Shown here piece after piece: positions 60,970 through 64,000 of a stretch of 64,000 nucleotides of DNA. This DNA is from JBPYFK01 sp051984675 (GTDB taxonomy: Bacteria > Actinomycetota > Actinomycetes > Mycobacteriales > Pseudonocardiaceae). Each line of letters begins with the position of its first letter. The stretch's first letter is position 1. The notes below the pieces were generated by a model. The model was not told the DNA's origin. It saw only the letters and a list, made by a program, of their open reading frames with translations, and ran no database searches. The translations under genes were made by a program, and so were the position numbers. The stretch covers positions 60,280 to 124,279 of the forward strand of contig JBPYFK010000111.1 in assembly GCA_051984675.1 (NCBI GenBank), given 5' to 3'.

Positions 60970-62058
60970 ATGCCGGCTCCAGTAACCCTGGAGAACATCC
61001 GCACCGCCCCGAAGGTGCTGCTGCACGATCACCTCGACGGCGGGCTACGGCCGCAGACGATCATCGACCTGGCCGAGGAGGTCGGCTACCAGGGTCTGCC
61101 CTCGCACGACGCCGGGGAACTAGGGCGGTGGTTCGGCGAGGCCGCGGATTCCGGGTCGCTTGAGCTCTACCTGGAAACCTTCGGTCACACGGTCGGTGTC
61201 ATGCGCAGCCGCGAGGCGCTGCAGCGTGTCGCGGCCGAAGCCGCCGAGGACCTCGCCGCCGACGGCGTCGTCTACGCCGAGGTGCGGTACGCACCGGAGC
61301 TGTTCCTGGAGTACGGCCTGGACCTGGACAACGTTGTCCTGGCTGTGCAGGAGGGCTTCCGGGAAGGGGAGCGGCGTGCGGCGGCGGAAGGTCGGCAGAT
61401 CCGCGTCGGCACGTTGCTGTGCGCGATGCGGCAGAACGCGCGGTCCGCGCAGATCGCGGAACTGGCGATCCGGCACCGCGACGGCGGTGTCGTCGGGTTC
61501 GACATCGCCGGTCCCGAGGCCGGCTACCCGCCCACCCGCAACCTGCACGCTTTCGAGTACCTGCGCCAGCAGAACGCGCACTTCACCATCCACGCTGGGG
61601 AAGCGTTCGGGCTGCCGTCCATCTGGGAGGCGATCCAGCACTGCGGGGCCGAGCGCCTCGGCCACGGCGTTCGGATCATGGACGACATCAAGACCGCCGA
61701 GGACGGGACTGTCCACTTGGGACAGTTGGCGAACTACGTGCGGGACCGGCGCATCCCGCTGGAGATGTGCCCGACGTCCAACCTGCAGACCGGGGCGGCG
61801 AAGTCCATCGCCGAACACCCGATCGGGGAGCTGGCCCGGCTCGGGTTCCGCGTCACGGTCAACACCGACAACCGGCTGATGAGCCACTGCACCCTCTCCA
61901 GCGAGTTCGCGACCCTCGCGGAGACCTTCGACTACGACTGGGCGAAGATCCAGTGGCTGACGATCAACGCCATGAAGTCGTCGTTCATCGGCTTCGACGA
62001 ACGGCTCGAACTGATCAACAACGTCATCAAGCCCGGGTTCGCCAAGCTGGCGGCCTGA
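60970..62058 (+). CDS. add: adenosine deaminase
   Basis: 362 aa from ATG 60970 (GACAGGAGGACGATTAC just upstream). Zinc-site and catalytic motifs: HDHLDGG (His19, His21), HAGE (His208, Glu211), SNLQTG and NTDN (Asp300). The actinobacterial NTDNRLMS form of the last motif is normal. Converts adenosine to inosine, which the nucleoside hydrolase can split; completes a salvage route with the transporter. RBS of its own, so it can be expressed independently. Confidence 0.96.
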   Translation: MPAPVTLENIRTAPKVLLHDHLDGGLRPQTIIDLAEEVGYQGLPSHDAGELGRWFGEAADSGSLELYLETFGHTVGVMRSREALQRVAAEAAEDLAADGVVYAEVRYAPELFLEYGLDLDNVVLAVQEGFREGERRAAAEGRQIRVGTLLCAMRQNARSAQIAELAIRHRDGGVVGFDIAGPEAGYPPTRNLHAFEYLRQQNAHFTIHAGEAFGLPSIWEAIQHCGAERLGHGVRIMDDIKTAEDGTVHLGQLANYVRDRRIPLEMCPTSNLQTGAAKSIAEHPIGELARLGFRVTVNTDNRLMSHCTLSSEFATLAETFDYDWAKIQWLTINAMKSSFIGFDERLELINNVIKPGFAKLAA

Positions 62059-62277
62059 GCGAAACCCCTAGACATCTCCGACACCCCCAACCCGTTCGCA
62101 CCATGGTCGTGCGGTGGTCGGCGCGGTCGTCGTCGGCGGGGGAAGCCTGGCGTTTCCTGCTGCCACGGCCGCCGCGGCGGTCCCGCCTCGGCGTGTCGGT
62201 TGCCCGCCCGTCACCCCATGGGCTCGTCAGTGCTCGCCGCGCGGGTGAACCAGCGCCATAGCCCAGATACTCGGCAC

Positions 62278-63297
62278 GTGGAACGAAACAGCAACACGCA
62301 AGCCGATCTGGTGCTTGAGGGCGGTGGTGTCAAGGGGCTCGGCACCGTGGGAGCCGTGCTGCGCTTGCTGGAGAAGGGGTACACCTTCGCCCGGATCGCC
62401 GGGACCTCGGTGGGCGCGGTGGCCGGCGCGATCGTGGCCACCGGTACCGACGTCCTGACCGCTCGCAGGGTTATGAGCAGGCTGGAGCTCGACCGCGTCC
62501 CGGACCGGTCGCGACCACGCTTACCGCTGGTCAGCGAGGGTGTGTCGCTGCTTTTCTCCAGCGGAGCGTACGAGGGCGACTACATCCGCAACTGGCTCTA
62601 CCGCGAGCTGCGCGAACTCGGTGTGACGACGTTCGCGGACCTGCGCCGCGACGACGAGGACGACGACCCCAACCTGACCGACGATCAGCGGTATCGCCTG
62701 GTGGTGACGGCCACCGACATCACCCACGGTCGGTTGTTGCGGCTGCCGTGGGACTACCCGATGTTCAACCTCGACCCGGACGAGCAGCTGGTCGCCGACG
62801 CGGTCCGCATGTCGATGTCCATCCCGCTGTACTTCGAACCGTGCTACCTGACCGAACCGGTCAGCGGGGACACCTCGACGATCGTGGACGGTGGGATCTT
62901 GTCGAACTTCCCGGTGGACATCTTCGACCGCACCGACGGTCGGCCGAGCCGCTGGCCCACGTTCGGTGTCCGGCTGTTGCCGGACCTGCCTGCCGGCATC
63001 GACGAGGTCTTCCCCACCTTCGGGCTTCCGACCCCGCCGCCCATGGACCTGCTCAAGCGGGTGATCGCCACGGCGTTCGTAGGGCACGACCAGACCCAGC
63101 TGGAACGGCCGGAGATCCGGGAACGCACGATCACCGTCGACACCTCGGGCGTCGGGATCACCGACTTCCACCTGTCGCAGGCAGGGCGGGAAGAGATGCT
63201 GCGCAACGGGCGGAAGGCCGTGGACGCCTTCCTGACCGGCTGGCGGAAACGGCAGCAGTCGCGGGAACCCAGCAGGCCAGGAGGTCAGAAGGCGTAA
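62278..63297 (+). CDS. patatin-like phospholipase
   Basis: 339 aa from GTG 62278. Oxyanion loop GGGVKG (15-20), nucleophile Ser44 in GTSVG, and catalytic Asp in VDGGILSNFPVD. The RssA/ExoU-like patatin fold hydrolyses acyl lipids. Long acidic insert DDEDDDPNLTDD after about residue 125. No signal peptide, so cytosolic or delivered by another route. Stands alone, 219 bp after add. Confidence 0.92.
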   Translation: MERNSNTQADLVLEGGGVKGLGTVGAVLRLLEKGYTFARIAGTSVGAVAGAIVATGTDVLTARRVMSRLELDRVPDRSRPRLPLVSEGVSLLFSSGAYEGDYIRNWLYRELRELGVTTFADLRRDDEDDDPNLTDDQRYRLVVTATDITHGRLLRLPWDYPMFNLDPDEQLVADAVRMSMSIPLYFEPCYLTEPVSGDTSTIVDGGILSNFPVDIFDRTDGRPSRWPTFGVRLLPDLPAGIDEVFPTFGLPTPPPMDLLKRVIATAFVGHDQTQLERPEIRERTITVDTSGVGITDFHLSQAGREEMLRNGRKAVDAFLTGWRKRQQSREPSRPGGQKA

Positions 63298-63486
63298 CCA
63301 ACCGCGTGCACGCCCCCAGACACGGCCTTGCCCGGGGACGGAAGAACCGATCGTGTGATCGGGAGGTTTCCTGCGGCTTTCCCACCGCTTGGATCCTCTC
63401 CGCCCTCGGGCGTGGTCGCCAGGTTTCCCCAGCCCGTTCATCGTCGGGCCCAGGCTGGTCCGTCGACAGGGCCGAAAGTCCTGTCT

Positions 63487-64000
63487 TCACGCGGAGTTCG
63501 TCGCTTTCACGACGCGCTCGACGACACTCGTCGGGCTGGGCTGGGTCGCCATCTCGGCGCTGACCTCCCGCGCCGCCGAGGCGAAGGCCGGGTCATTGAG
63601 CAGCTGGTCCGCCGTCGCCCGCATGGTTGGCACATCCACGGTCGTGGGGTCGTGCGAGAGCCCCACACCGCGGTCGACGACCAGTTGCGCCGACATGTGG
63701 TTGTCGGCGAACCCCGGCAGCACCAACTGCGGCACGCCGTAGTGCAACGGTGCGGCCGTGGTTCCCGAGCCGCCGTGGTGCACGATCAGGTCGCAGGTGG
63801 GCAGGAACGTCGACAGCGGAAGGAATCCGACCGAGTGCACGTTGTTCGGTAGCTCGCCCAGCGCCGAAAGGTCAGCCTTTCCGGCGGCGAGGATCACCTC
63901 CACGTCCATTCCGCCGAGCGCCTCGATGACCACGGACAGGTTGCTGGCGCCATTGAGATGCGGCACGACCGTGCCCAGGGTGACGCACACCCTCCGCCGC
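63487..64000 (-). CDS. UDP-type glycosyltransferase (GT1, MGT-like), 5' truncated by window edge
   Basis: C-terminal about 171 residues only; the frame is open to the last base (translating RRRVCVTLGTV). Donor-binding hallmark HHGGSGTTAAPLHYGVPQLVLPGFADNHMSAQ, with QLVVDRGVGLS, matches macrolide/aromatic-polyketide GT1 enzymes that move a nucleotide sugar to a small molecule. Suggests natural-product biosynthesis may begin beyond the right edge. Confidence 0.88.
   Translation of the reverse strand, partial: RRRVCVTLGTVVPHLNGASNLSVVIEALGGMDVEVILAAGKADLSALGELPNNVHSVGFLPLSTFLPTCDLIVHHGGSGTTAAPLHYGVPQLVLPGFADNHMSAQLVVDRGVGLSHDPTTVDVPTMRATADQLLNDPAFASAAREVSAEMATQPSPTSVVERVVKATNSA

Overview
The window is about 70% GC, densely coded, rich in GTG/TTG starts and full of 1-8 bp stop/start overlaps. 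It reads as a chromosomal segment of a filamentous actinomycete, most likely Pseudonocardiaceae (Saccharopolyspora/Amycolatopsis type). The main taxonomic evidence is the gene order at 0.9-32 kb: cspB-like cold-shock protein, DUF2771 lipoprotein, MFS protein, DUF3027, DUF2530, MarR, SpoU methyltransferase, DUF2537, sepH, serC, citA, pdxH and gltA. From memory this parallels the Mycobacterium tuberculosis Rv0871-Rv0896 neighbourhood, with extra genes inserted. No tRNA, rRNA, CRISPR array, transposase or integrase was seen.

Layout. 1-9.3 kb: housekeeping block, including a large sacsin/Hsp90-type GHKL protein. 9.3-13.5 kb: an orphan iron box followed by a hairpin (possible iron-responsive small RNA), then three minus-strand genes (GCS2-type ligase, aldo/keto reductase, Bcr/CflA exporter). 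13.7-19.2 kb: SpoU/DUF2537, cell-division regulator SepH, serC, citA. 19.5-24.2 kb: complete urease operon ureABCFGD without ureE. 24.4-32.4 kb: pdxH, MFS, aldose epimerase, acyl-CoA dehydrogenase divergent from TetR-PfkB, and the main citrate synthase gltA. 32.6-37.1 kb: degenerate GlpD-like oxidoreductase, quinone-oxidoreductase-like protein, GNAT, and an iron-box-controlled siderophore-interacting protein. 37.2-42.2 kb: a compact cluster of unknown function built around a cytosolic three-module FtsK/EccC-like ATPase with two ESX-sized helical-hairpin proteins. 42.4-45.9 kb: PRC-barrel/DUF2382 stress protein, DUF4232 lipoprotein, GH25-LysM lysozyme. 46.7-50.9 kb: DMT transporter, GT4, alpha/beta hydrolase and GT4 in one coupled operon. 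51.3-56.1 kb: FAD dehydrogenase/SDR pair, YrhK protein, a 42-residue acidic peptide gene, a decayed cation-diffusion facilitator and a PepSY lipoprotein. 56.1-62.1 kb: a purine-nucleoside salvage locus (LacI regulator, nucleoside hydrolase, ribokinase; divergent MFS transporter and adenosine deaminase) with paired LacI-like operators. 62.3-64 kb: patatin-like lipase and a truncated UDP-type glycosyltransferase at the edge.

The best candidates for something undescribed are the FtsK-like cluster (37.2-41.1 kb), the iron-box/hairpin unit (9.32-9.43 kb), the dispersed 11-bp motif TCCANNNTGGA (eight exact copies noticed, about one expected by chance), and the small peptide gene at 54.27 kb. Function names rest on motif and family recognition; no search was run.
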